Origin: Limnovirga sp038203525
GTDB taxonomy: Bacteria > Bacteroidota > Bacteroidia > Chitinophagales > Chitinophagaceae
Direction of reading: 5' to 3'
NCBI GenBank assembly: GCA_038203525.1
Contig: JBBRDW010000008.1
Location: forward strand, 12,145-76,144
DNA: 64,000 nucleotides
Part shown: in pieces, positions 36,910 to 45,480 of the stretch
Numbering within the stretch: position 1 is the stretch's first letter
Layout of the letters: each line of letters opens with the position of its first letter
Translations under genes and position numbers: made by a program
Notes under the pieces: model-generated
Told to the model about the DNA's origin: nothing
Databases searched by the model: none
Seen by the model: only the letters and a program-made list of their open reading frames with translations

Positions 36910-37008
36910 GGGTAAAGATATTGTAACCTGCTAATAAATTGTTGGATGCGGATGCGTTTGTTATTTACCGCACCATCGAAAAAAATATGAGTACCTGCAA
37001 AGGTTATC

Positions 37009-37719
37009 TCATTTAAAAAACAAAAGAAAAGTTTTAATAATAACAATAAAATAGATTTTTACTTTTTGGTTGTGTGCATATTTTTTATTCAGCTCAATTT
37101 TGTGGGGCAATATTTTGTATATATAATATTCTTCAGCATTAGCGTGCGTTGCCAGTATCGCATTTTCATTGCGGAATTCGATCGACGCATAATCGGTAAT
37201 TCCGGGTTTTATCATGAGCATTTCGCGTTGTGCGGCGGTGTATAAATTCACATATTTTCTTAGTTCGGGTCGCGGGCCTACCAGGCTCATTTCGTTTTTT
37301 AGCACATTCCACAACTGGGGAAGCTCGTCCAGTTTATGCTTTCGCAGAAAAAACCCAAACCCAGTTATACGCTTATCCCTGCTGTCGATAGTTAAAGACC
37401 CTACCTCCTCCGAATGTTGATACATGGTCCTGAATTTATAAAGGGTAAAATCTTCTCCAAATTTACCAACTCTTTTTTGGGCGAAAATGATACTGCCACC
37501 TGATGTAATTTTTATGAGTATTGCAATTAGGGCGAGCAATGGCAGGAGGAAGATAAACAGAAATGCAGAAATGGTCACGTCAAAAATCCTGATCGCGACA
37601 ATATCGGCATAAGAAGTTTTTGGTTTATATATTTTATCAGGTAAAGCCCTAAGCCGGTCGTTATATATTTCTGCATGCATCGGCTTATGCTGATCGGTTT
37701 TAAAATCATCTTGAATCAT
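37009..37719 (-). CDS. Short (PglC-type) sugar-phosphate transferase, initiating enzyme of repeat-unit synthesis
   Basis: Membrane enzyme of 236 residues that transfers a sugar phosphate from UDP-sugar to undecaprenyl phosphate. It has one N-terminal membrane segment (ISAFLFIFLLPLLALIAILI) and the conserved catalytic core RVGKFGEDFTLYKFRTM, then RITGFGFFLRKHKLDELPQL and SLVGPRPE. The family's long N-terminal four-helix domain is absent, so it is the minimal monotopic form. It lies 17 bp after the aminotransferase gene in the same direction, which suggests that the first sugar is an amino or acetamido sugar made by that enzyme. No other initiating transferase was seen in the cluster. Confidence 0.9.
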   Translation of the reverse strand: MIQDDFKTDQHKPMHAEIYNDRLRALPDKIYKPKTSYADIVAIRIFDVTISAFLFIFLLPLLALIAILIKITSGGSIIFAQKRVGKFGEDFTLYKFRTMYQHSEEVGSLTIDSRDKRITGFGFFLRKHKLDELPQLWNVLKNEMSLVGPRPELRKYVNLYTAAQREMLMIKPGITDYASIEFRNENAILATHANAEEYYIYKILPHKIELNKKYAHNQKVKIYFIVIIKTFLLFFK

Positions 37720-37736
37720 ATATTGGTCCGGATAAA

Positions 37737-38954
37737 TTATTTGTTCAAAACTTCTCTCACAGAGTCTGCTACGGCCTCAGCTATCAGTTTGCATTGTTCT
37801 TTGCTCAGTTGCGGATAAACAGGTAACGAAATTTCATTACAGTACTGGTTATATGCCCCTGGATAATCTTCAATTTTGTATCCACCATTTTTAAAAATAG
37901 TGAGCATGGGCAACGGAATAAAATGTACATTAACAGCTACTCCCCGTTTTGTAATCAGCTTTATAATTTCATCCCGCTGCTGTTCATTTATTTTTTTTAT
38001 GCGCAATGGGTAAAAGTGATACGATGGAAAACATCCTTCCTTTTTAAATGGCGGACAAACTGCCCATTGAAACGCTGTAAAAAATATGTCGTAAAAATCA
38101 AATATTCTTATCCTCTCCAAAAGTAGTAAATCTTTGTACTTTCTGAATTGAGCCAGGGCAATCGCTGCCAATACATCCGGCATATTCATTTTAAACCCGG
38201 GGTAAATAATATCATATTTCCATCCGCCATCTTTAGATTTTGAGAAAGCATCTTTGGTTTGCCCATTCAAGGTCCATAATCTCAGTGTCTCGTAAATTTC
38301 GCTGTTATTAAAAGGCCCTGGCATATTTAAACAAATAATGCCGCCTTCGGCAGAAGTTACATTCTTTACCGCATGCAGGGAAAATACGGTTATGTCTGCC
38401 ACTTCAGCAATGGATTTATTGTTGTACACCGCACCAAGTGCATGCGCTGCATCTGAAAGCAAAAGAATTCTACCCAGTGCTCTTTGCTTTTCGCTGGACG
38501 CGATAAATTTTTGCTTAACTGTATCGCTATTAATTACGGCATTAATCTCATCATAATTACAGGGCCAACCACTAAAGTCTACGCTTATTACAGCTTTTGT
38601 TCTGGAAGTAATGGCAAGTCTTATTTTTTCCGGATCAATGTTAAAATCTTCGGCTACATCCACCATCACTGGCGTTGCCCCAATATGCATTACTGCCAGC
38701 GCTGTTGCGCAATAAGTATAAGCCGGTATTATCACTTCATCACCTCGGGTAATTCCAAACCAATGGAGTACCAGCATCATTGCGGAAGTAGCAGAACTTA
38801 CCGTGAGCGCATTTTCTACATTACAAAAAGAGGCAATTTCAACTTCCAGCTGTTTTGCCTTTGGCCCTGTTGTAATCCACCCGCTTTGCAGCGTTTGGGT
38901 AACCTCATCTATAATATCCTGGTCAATATATGGTGGCGAAAATGGTATCTGCAT
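37737..38954 (-). CDS. DegT/DnrJ/EryC1/StrS-family sugar aminotransferase
   Basis: PLP enzyme of 405 residues that converts a nucleotide-linked keto-sugar to an amino-sugar. Typical start PFSPPYIDQDIIDEVTQTLQ with SGWITTGPKAKQLE. The cofactor phosphate loop is SSATSAMML; the PLP aspartate is in LLSDAAHALGA; the internal-aldimine lysine is in FSLHAVKNVTSAEGG. The C-terminal region (PLRIKKINEQQRDEIIKLIT; NVHFIPLPMLTIFK) is standard. The keto-sugar donor is made elsewhere, as no dehydratase gene is in the window. It probably forms a unit with the sugar transferase downstream. Confidence 0.92.
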   Translation of the reverse strand: MQIPFSPPYIDQDIIDEVTQTLQSGWITTGPKAKQLEVEIASFCNVENALTVSSATSAMMLVLHWFGITRGDEVIIPAYTYCATALAVMHIGATPVMVDVAEDFNIDPEKIRLAITSRTKAVISVDFSGWPCNYDEINAVINSDTVKQKFIASSEKQRALGRILLLSDAAHALGAVYNNKSIAEVADITVFSLHAVKNVTSAEGGIICLNMPGPFNNSEIYETLRLWTLNGQTKDAFSKSKDGGWKYDIIYPGFKMNMPDVLAAIALAQFRKYKDLLLLERIRIFDFYDIFFTAFQWAVCPPFKKEGCFPSYHFYPLRIKKINEQQRDEIIKLITKRGVAVNVHFIPLPMLTIFKNGGYKIEDYPGAYNQYCNEISLPVYPQLSKEQCKLIAEAVADSVREVLNK

Positions 38955-39243
38955 AATACTTTATACTTAATACGCCGGTCAGCCTAACAATATCAATAAT
39001 CGGGAAACACCTGATAACGCCAGCGTTGTTAACGAAGGTGCTTTCAAAAAAGCAAAGCCGCAATAAAAAAAACACCTTTAATAGATATTTAATTTTTACC
39101 GCACAACGTGTCAATTAATGGTTTTGTATTTTGCTCATTAAAACTTATCTGTACAATACCCCCGCCACGGCGTTGAGTAAAGCTCAAGAGTAGATCTTAC
39201 GTTTGACTCTAAAAATTCAACTAACTTTTTTTCCGCTGGTTAT

Positions 39244-40275
39244 CTATAATTCGTTCAACACCACCTGCCATTTTGTAAAAACACTTTCCTGATTAAATTG
39301 TTGCGCATACATACGCGCATTGATACATGAAGTGATACCTAATTCAGGGTTTTCAATAACCCTGCTAATTGCCACTGCCATCGCCTCATCGTCGTCTAGG
39401 TTAACAAGAAAGCCATTTTCTCCGTTTTTTATCATCCAGGGAATTCCTCCACTGTTTACAGATACTATTACCAACCCTGATGCCATGAATTCAACAAGGG
39501 TTACCGGCGCATTATCTACACGGTTTGTACACAGAAAAATATCATAATCCTCCGCATAGGCCATTTTAGCACTGTGCCCGAGATAGCCCGGAAAGATAAT
39601 TTTATCTCTCAATCCGTAATCACCGCTCATTTGTTCAATTTTCTTTTGCAAACCTCCGTCAGTACCTGCCATCAGCATTTTAAAAGAGGGATATTTTTTT
39701 GATAGAATTAAAGCCACCCGAACCGCCATCTCAGGGTTATAGACCTCGCTGAAAGAACGCATCCAAAGAAGATGAGGGCGAAATATCTTCTTGTTGAGCA
39801 CAGGATAAGCCGATATATCCAGGCTGTTTTCTATAACCAGCGATTTAATCCCAAACCTTTCAAGAAACTGCTGCATAAAAACAGAAGGGCAAACGATTAT
39901 ATCAGCCCTGCCCATAGCCTTAATAAATTTATACTCACCCGCCAATACCTGCTTTGGAATAGAACCGCCATGAACGATTAATATCACTTTCTTACCAAGC
40001 TGTTTTAATAAACGCACCGATACATCCTGCCAAATAAAACTCATCCTCGTGCCATATAACGGAACAATGGCAATATTGAAGCGACTGCATTTGCTAATGA
40101 TAACATAAATGGTAGCTACTAATTTGTAAAGCTTTTTATATTGCCTGGTGGCGGTTACAATACCAATATTGTTCTTTACAAATAATGCTGTGAGTTGCTC
40201 TGCCGCAGACGTTGCATGCTCTGAATTTTTCGAATGGTAGAACGAACCTATAATCAGAATTTTTTTCTCTATCAT
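39244..40275 (-). CDS. Glycosyltransferase family 4
   Basis: Cytoplasmic GT-B glycosyltransferase of 343 residues acting on the lipid-linked polysaccharide repeat unit. The C-terminal domain has the GT4 donor site: KIIFPGYLGHSAKMAYAEDY, then VEFMASGLVIVSVNSGGIPW and NGENGFLVNLDDDEAMA. The N-terminal domain begins IEKKILIIGSFYHSK. A 289-bp gap with no recognised element separates it from the aminotransferase gene downstream. A left repeat arm starts 16 bp upstream of its start codon. Donor and acceptor cannot be named. Confidence 0.88.
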   Translation of the reverse strand: MIEKKILIIGSFYHSKNSEHATSAAEQLTALFVKNNIGIVTATRQYKKLYKLVATIYVIISKCSRFNIAIVPLYGTRMSFIWQDVSVRLLKQLGKKVILIVHGGSIPKQVLAGEYKFIKAMGRADIIVCPSVFMQQFLERFGIKSLVIENSLDISAYPVLNKKIFRPHLLWMRSFSEVYNPEMAVRVALILSKKYPSFKMLMAGTDGGLQKKIEQMSGDYGLRDKIIFPGYLGHSAKMAYAEDYDIFLCTNRVDNAPVTLVEFMASGLVIVSVNSGGIPWMIKNGENGFLVNLDDDEAMAVAISRVIENPELGITSCINARMYAQQFNQESVFTKWQVVLNEL

Positions 40276-40290
40276 CTTTATCGTAAAATA

Positions 40291-40347
40291 TTTTTGGGGC
40301 CAGTCATAAGCTTTTTATGGCGGCTTCGTTGCGTCGCACTCTTGTAC
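40291..40347 (+). repeat. Inverted-arm element, left arm of the T9SS-gene unit
   Basis: Tip TTTTTGGGGCCAGTC and exact A core (40329-40347). The inner flank TTTCTGATCAATGTTCGAC resembles the inverse of the right-arm flank at 42012-42035 (AATCAGTGTTGAGC). Confidence 0.88.
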
Positions 40348-40479
40348 TTTCTGATCAATGTTCGACAAAAAATAAATTTAAATATTAAGCTTCAATTCGA
40401 TAATTTTATGAAGTCAAATATCCAGTTAACCCCGGTATTTTGCCGATAAAAAATTTATTCACAGCTAAAAATAAAACCC

Positions 40480-41904
40480 ATGAAACATTTAAACTTAATC
40501 TTCATTTGCGCTGTATTATCATCAGGCATATACGCCCAAAAAGTGCTAACTGTTGAAAACGACACGATCAGTGGCGGCAACTGGTTACACAACATTAAAA
40601 TAACAAACAGCTACGATGGCAATTGTTATTTAATCAGTTCCCTTTATCAAACCTGGAATGCAGGCACCAGCAGTTACGCCAATTCTCTTTTAACAACCTA
40701 CACCAATAATACAGATGGTACAATTAGTCAGTTTCTGAGCCAAACATGGAATGGATCATCCTGGGTTAATGTGGTAAGAGAAACCTTTACTTATACTGCT
40801 TTTGGAAAGCCTTCTCTCACTGTTTCAGAAATTTATCAGGGCAGCAACTGGCAAACCAGCGGTAATACTGTTTTTACCTATGATATTAACCATTTTCTCG
40901 TTGTGGATTCTACCACCAGTATTTTCGGCATTACCCTTCCGCTTTTAAAAAATCTCTATACAAATAATGGCGATGGTTCTCCCAGTCAAATTATTGACCA
41001 AACCTGGGTGCCTTTTCCACCACCCGCCAAATGGAAAAATGCAGGTCGCCAAACACTTACTTATTACAACAACTCACCAAATAAATACTTAGCAATTAAA
41101 AACGAAACAGCGTCAGGTAATAACTGGATAAATTCAGATTCCACCTCATATTCCTACAACGGAAACGGTAACGCTTCTTATTCAATAAAACAGCTTTGGG
41201 AAAAAGGTTCATCAACCTGGAAAAATTCGGTTAAAGATAATTTTACTTACAATGGCAACACACTAAATATCAGCATTACCCAAAAATGGAATAGTGTCTC
41301 CAGCATTTGGCAGGATTCTGCAAGGGATACTTATACCTACAACAGCAACTGCCTTTTGCCAATTACATTGCTCAACTTTAATGCTATACACCAAAACAAT
41401 AAAGTACAGTTGAGCTGGAACACTGCCGGTGAAGTTAACAGTGATCATTTCAATATACAACGCAGCAGTGATGCTGTCAACTTTATAAACATTGGTAAAG
41501 TAAATGCTGCTGGCCTCAGTTCTTCACAAATGAGTTACAGTTTTACAGATGATATTTCGCAACTAAAAACAAACAAAGTCTATTACCGGCTTCAACAGGA
41601 AGATAAAGATGGAAAGATAACTTTGAGCAATATTGCGGCTATTTCCATTACTGGCAGAACCTTGCAATTCCTTCTGCTTCCAAATCCTGCAAGGAATTAT
41701 TTTACCATTATTCCCGATGGCAGTATTGATCTTAATAAAACGACAATCAGCATCTCGTCTGTTTCAGGTAAAGTGCTTATTCAACAAAAGCTAAGTGGTG
41801 TTGGTAACCAAAAGATAAATATATCTTCTTTGCCAAAAGGCATATATGTTGTGAGCCTTATAACCAATGGCAATATTCAAACTCAAAAACTGGTTGTTGA
41901 CTAA
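40480..41904 (+). CDS. Secreted repeat protein with T9SS sorting domain
   Basis: Exported protein of 474 residues; signal peptide MKHLNLIFICAVLSSGIYAQ. The body (about 25-300) consists of about six imperfect repeats of 40-45 residues built on W...W.N..R..FTY: SSWVNVVRETFTYTAFGKP, SNWQTSGNTVFTYDINHF, KWKNAGRQTLTYYNNSP, NNWINSDSTSYSYNGNG, STWKNSVKDNFTYNGN, SIWQDSARDTYTYNSN. A fibronectin-like segment (LSWNTAGEVNSDHFNIQRSS) and a T9SS type A sorting domain (LLPNPARNYFTIIP...GIYVVSLITNG) follow. It is the only plus-strand gene in the polysaccharide cluster and has its own terminator. It lies between inverted repeat arms, suggesting insertion as a unit. Function unknown; a surface adhesin is a guess. 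Confidence 0.8.
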   Translation: MKHLNLIFICAVLSSGIYAQKVLTVENDTISGGNWLHNIKITNSYDGNCYLISSLYQTWNAGTSSYANSLLTTYTNNTDGTISQFLSQTWNGSSWVNVVRETFTYTAFGKPSLTVSEIYQGSNWQTSGNTVFTYDINHFLVVDSTTSIFGITLPLLKNLYTNNGDGSPSQIIDQTWVPFPPPAKWKNAGRQTLTYYNNSPNKYLAIKNETASGNNWINSDSTSYSYNGNGNASYSIKQLWEKGSSTWKNSVKDNFTYNGNTLNISITQKWNSVSSIWQDSARDTYTYNSNCLLPITLLNFNAIHQNNKVQLSWNTAGEVNSDHFNIQRSSDAVNFINIGKVNAAGLSSSQMSYSFTDDISQLKTNKVYYRLQQEDKDGKITLSNIAAISITGRTLQFLLLPNPARNYFTIIPDGSIDLNKTTISISSVSGKVLIQQKLSGVGNQKINISSLPKGIYVVSLITNGNIQTQKLVVD

Positions 41905-41916
41905 TCCACCAATTTA

Positions 41917-41964
41917 AACAGGGCTTTTACAGTTTTAGCGATTACTGTAAAAGCCCTGTTTTTT
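41917..41964 (+). terminator. Terminator of the T9SS repeat-protein gene
   Basis: Long perfect stem of 18 bp, AAACAGGGCTTTTACAGT with its complement, 9-nt loop and a T run. It lies within the arm-bounded unit and works for the plus strand; it is also a strong hairpin on the other strand. Confidence 0.9.
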
Positions 41965-42035
41965 AGTTGGTTACCAGCCCCATTTTAATTTAACTGAGCG
42001 TAACGGCTGTTTGAAGGCTCAACACTGATTTAGAC

Positions 42036-42092
42036 GTACAAGTGTGCGACGCAACAAAAGCCTCATAGATGTTCTAACGCCAGGCTCAAAAT
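42036..42092 (-). repeat. Inverted-arm element, right arm of the T9SS-gene unit
   Basis: Core GTACAAGTGTGCGACGCAA (42036-42054, one change) and tip GCCAGGCTCAAAAT. It ends 16 bp before the GNAT stop codon (minus strand). Confidence 0.88.
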
Positions 42093-42108
42093 CTAAAAAT
42101 GCTAAAAA

Positions 42109-42753
42109 TTATCCATCCGTTTTAACCATTTCTACCGAACCCTTATGTTCTTTTGCAATACGCCAGCCTACTTTTTTATACGCATTAATTGCATGTAAAT
42201 TATCCGCTTTTACGGAGAGCGTAAGCAGCTTGATACCGCTTGAAATAGCTTCATTTTCGAACTGGTTCATCAATAATTCAAAAACACCTTTTCCTCTGAA
42301 CGCAGGGTGAACGCCAATTACAACAAGTCCGAGCCGCTTTGCAATACCGGCAACTGCCACGAATTGAGCAGGCTGAACTTTAGGCTTCTCATTAAAAAAA
42401 TTTCGAAAAATGTTTTTTAAGATGAGCGGATAGAATACCAATACCTGCTTATTAAAAATGAGCCACGGCTTTTTTGCGAATGCCACTACAGCCTGCTTCA
42501 TTGCATAGCGCATCATTCCACTTGTTGAACCATCTCCGGTATATTGAGGTGCCAGGGCTCCAATATATCCAACTATATCGCCTTCACAATTTACATGATA
42601 TAAGAAACGGTTCTCCCCTGCAAGAAACCATTGAAAGGTTTTAATAACAACTGCATTGCCAAGTTTGGTTGAAAATGAATTCGGGAAGCATAAGCGGTTG
42701 CATTCACTGATTTTTTCAAGATCAAATTGCGAGCTTCTGGCTACCTGGTACAT
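42109..42753 (-). CDS. GNAT-family N-acetyltransferase
   Basis: Acyl-CoA-dependent transferase of 214 residues. The acetyl-CoA pyrophosphate loop is HPAFRGKGVFELLMN, and the C-terminal part (LLTLSVKADNLHAINAYKKV) is typical of motif B. It overlaps the end of the O-antigen polymerase gene by about 30 bp, so it is co-translated, and its likely role is acylation of an amino-sugar in the repeat unit. The ATG at 42753 is taken; another at 42780 is possible. Acceptor unknown. Confidence 0.82.
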   Translation of the reverse strand: MYQVARSSQFDLEKISECNRLCFPNSFSTKLGNAVVIKTFQWFLAGENRFLYHVNCEGDIVGYIGALAPQYTGDGSTSGMMRYAMKQAVVAFAKKPWLIFNKQVLVFYPLILKNIFRNFFNEKPKVQPAQFVAVAGIAKRLGLVVIGVHPAFRGKGVFELLMNQFENEAISSGIKLLTLSVKADNLHAINAYKKVGWRIAKEHKGSVEMVKTDG

Positions 42754-44056
42754 ATTTGATTTTTTTAACCGGATAAACAAGTGAAGGAGTGGCCACCGCC
42801 AACATCAGCAATAATGGTTGCAATGAAATCTTTAGCCCATTGTGAATTACAACAAGGCAAAAAAACAGTAGAAAATAAATCCCATACTCCCGCTGTATTT
42901 TATGCCTTCTCAAAATCTGAAAAAATGTAACAATAAAAAAGCCCCAGTATGTGATAATACCCAATAATCCATCTTCTGCGCCAATCCTGATAAATTCGTT
43001 GTGCGCACCAGACTCCACTTGATACAAATTATTTTTTGTAATCTCAGCCCCAAAATTACCGGGACCAACTCCGGCAAGCGGCTGTTCTTTAAACAAAGAC
43101 CATCCAGCTTCTACGAGCAGATCTCTGCCTGAGGAACCCGCTTGTTCATAACGATCTTCAATCAAGCCGTTTGTCTTTTCACTCACGTAATAATAGATCA
43201 GCATTGCAGCAGGAATAAGCAGTACAAAAAGAAAATAGCTTTTCAGTTCCGTGCGGTGAAAAAGAAAGTACATGATCATCATTATCCCTAAAAAATAAAT
43301 GCCACCCCTGGAAAAGGTAAGTATCATTAAAATAGCAGAACAAAATAGCCAAACAATGTTCATCAAAAGGTTCTTTCTTTCCTGATCATTCATTATAGAA
43401 AAGAAAAAAACTGTACAAGAAAACCCAAGATATCCGCTAAGCTGAACCGGCGCCAAACCATTGGTTCCTTCTGAACCGGAATGGGCTGCTTCAAATTCAA
43501 CATTACCTACTAAATAGCGAACGATGATTATCCCTATCAAAAAAACTGTTGCGTATTTAACGCTGTTTAAAATAGTATTGGCCAGAACCGGCGAAATTAT
43601 ATTTGAAGAGGCCCAGGTAACAATAATTGCCAGTGCAAGTGAATTGGTGAGCAACCCCCTTGTAACGTCAGCGTTAATTGACCTTGTGCTGTTAATAAAC
43701 TCAATGACGATGAAAAGTAACAGAAGTATAAAACTTCTTGAATGAAGCCTTACGCCGGGGCCGCCTTTTAAAATGAGCACAGAAAAAACGGCAATATAGA
43801 AATATGGCATAAAGAGATATGGCAGGCTGTGTACCCACACACGCATATACATTTCAGCATAAATCATGAAAGGCAATAAAGAGAATAAAGCCCTGATATT
43901 GTTCTGAAATGCAAGAAAAAGACATACCACTGCCAGCATTACATACAGCACTCCTATAAATTCAGGCACTACCCTAAAACCAAGAAATATTCCTATGCAG
44001 AATGCCACAAGATAACCCTGCAAAGAATTTATTTTATAAGGCGTATGCTTACGCAA
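42722..44056 (-). CDS. Wzy-like O-antigen ligase/polymerase family protein
   Basis: Inner-membrane protein of 444 residues with ten to twelve hydrophobic segments and a large periplasmic loop. The Wzy_C region is GRDLLVEAGWSLFKEQPLAG followed by VGPGNF and the HNEFIRIG motif that carries the essential His in this family. It either polymerises lipid-linked repeat units or ligates glycan to an acceptor. It overlaps the upstream glycosyltransferase gene by 8 bp and the downstream GNAT gene, indicating a tight operon. A polymerase usually works with a Wzx flippase, which was not found in the window. Confidence 0.88.
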   Translation of the reverse strand: MRKHTPYKINSLQGYLVAFCIGIFLGFRVVPEFIGVLYVMLAVVCLFLAFQNNIRALFSLLPFMIYAEMYMRVWVHSLPYLFMPYFYIAVFSVLILKGGPGVRLHSRSFILLLLFIVIEFINSTRSINADVTRGLLTNSLALAIIVTWASSNIISPVLANTILNSVKYATVFLIGIIIVRYLVGNVEFEAAHSGSEGTNGLAPVQLSGYLGFSCTVFFFSIMNDQERKNLLMNIVWLFCSAILMILTFSRGGIYFLGIMMIMYFLFHRTELKSYFLFVLLIPAAMLIYYYVSEKTNGLIEDRYEQAGSSGRDLLVEAGWSLFKEQPLAGVGPGNFGAEITKNNLYQVESGAHNEFIRIGAEDGLLGIITYWGFFIVTFFQILRRHKIQREYGIYFLLFFCLVVIHNGLKISLQPLLLMLAVATPSLVYPVKKIKYVPGSQKLAI

Positions 44057-45224
44057 AATAGTTATTTAATACTTTGATACTGTTGCCAGCCCAGCTTTCC
44101 AGTGTTAGTGCACTTGAATAATTACGACCATTGATAATCATTTTCGAAAGTCTTTCTCTATCTAACTCTAAACTGCTGATAATTTCAACAAGCGCATTGC
44201 TGTTCGCTACATTGAAAAGAAAGCCTCTTTCTTCCTTACCCATCATTTCTGCAGCTAAACCAATATTGTTAAGGATTGGTATTACCCCATGAAAAAAACC
44301 TTCAAGGGGCACTTTCCCAAATCCTTCTGACAGAGAAGCCTGCACAACAAAATCTGCCTGTCTGTATAGTTCCCGTAATCCAGTGTCAGTTTTATTTCCT
44401 GTCAAAAAAATATTGTTTCCCAGATTATTTTTTTCAATGAATTGCCGGTAACTGTTTTTTAAAAAACCATTACCAACAATATACAGCCGAAAATTAAATC
44501 CGTTATCAAACAATATTTTGAAACTGTCTAAAATATACTGCTGGTTTTTTTTGGGTACCAGCGAACCTACCGTTACAAAAACAGGCGTAAGGTCTTTGTT
44601 TAATTTAAGCCTTTCAATCCGCGCATTTATTTGTGCGGCTTCCTCATTCCATTCTGCTATTGTATAAGACGGACTGTATGTTTTAAAAATGTTGGTGCCA
44701 ATTTTATTTTGATGTAAATAGGCAAACACCGGCCCGCGAAAAAAATGATTTAGCAACCACTTTTGAAACCGATAAGTTAGCGGCTCGCCTTTATAATTGT
44801 CCCAGCTGCCTGCGTATGTTGCAAACACTTTTTTTCTCTTAAAAAAAAAATAAAAAAAAGCAGGAATATTAAGGTTGGCAGGAAAACGCTGATAGATAAC
44901 ATCTGCCTTTTTATCCGCTTCCATAGCGGCTTTCAACCAAATGGGGATGGTAAAAAATATATTAATTTTATCTGCAAGTGTATTACCACCTGCGTTGGGC
45001 AAAGACCTGAATTGAATACCATTTTTTTTGTAGGCCGTAACTACTTTTTCATTTGTAAAATCTACAAAAGGGCAATAAATTATAGTACGCTCAAAGCCAG
45101 CTGCAAGAGTTTCCATTTGTTTGCGAAATATATGGTTCTCTGTAGCAGCATTACCATCCGCATCGTTTAAGTGAATACAATCAGAGAAAATCGCCAGGCT
45201 TTTGTATTTGCTTTTTTCCATCAA
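44049..45224 (-). CDS. Glycosyltransferase family 4
   Basis: GT-B glycosyltransferase of 391 residues. The N-terminal acceptor domain starts YKSLAIFSDCIHLNDADGNA. The C-terminal donor domain contains LTPVFVTVGSLVPKKNQQYI, NIFLTGNKTDTGLREL and ASLSEGFGKVPLEGFFHGVI, with the ExxxxxxxE pattern of GT4. It is first of a three-gene overlapping block with the polymerase and GNAT genes. A poly-A tract within the gene (44840-44860) codes for consecutive lysines and phenylalanines (FFFKRKK) and could be a slippage point. Confidence 0.88.
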   Translation of the reverse strand: MMEKSKYKSLAIFSDCIHLNDADGNAATENHIFRKQMETLAAGFERTIIYCPFVDFTNEKVVTAYKKNGIQFRSLPNAGGNTLADKINIFFTIPIWLKAAMEADKKADVIYQRFPANLNIPAFFYFFFKRKKVFATYAGSWDNYKGEPLTYRFQKWLLNHFFRGPVFAYLHQNKIGTNIFKTYSPSYTIAEWNEEAAQINARIERLKLNKDLTPVFVTVGSLVPKKNQQYILDSFKILFDNGFNFRLYIVGNGFLKNSYRQFIEKNNLGNNIFLTGNKTDTGLRELYRQADFVVQASLSEGFGKVPLEGFFHGVIPILNNIGLAAEMMGKEERGFLFNVANSNALVEIISSLELDRERLSKMIINGRNYSSALTLESWAGNSIKVLNNYFA

Positions 45225-45256
45225 AATTTATAGCAAAAAAATTAGTTTGTTGTTAA

Positions 45257-45472
45257 TTCTTATACCAGCTAATTGTTTCGTGGCATCGTCTTTTGCAGCT
45301 TGCCCCGCCTAGGCTGTGGTCGCAATGCGTTCTTCGTTCTTAACTTTATTCGTCTACAGCGTTTAGTAAAAAATACGCTGTGTTATTTACGGATCACTAC
45401 TGCCGCCTCCCCGTTATATTGTACAAGAGTGCGACGCAACAGGCGATGCCATTTAAAAAAATGCCGGGCTAA
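45257..45472. repeat. Inverted-arm element, complete unit with mixed arms (C left, A right)
   Basis: The left arm, about 45257-45340, has CGTGGCATCGTC and then the C-type insert GCTTGCCCCGCCTAGGCTG plus TGGTCGCA. The right arm 45421-45472 opens with an exact A core and ends GCCGGGCTAAT. The 80-bp interior has no gene. Confidence 0.82.
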
Positions 45473-45480
45473 TAAATGTA

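Noticed and set aside
38955..39243. Possible extra repeat arm near 39150 (GTACAATACCCCCGCCACGG)
   Set aside because: Only about 10 bp resemble a C-type arm and no tip or partner is seen.
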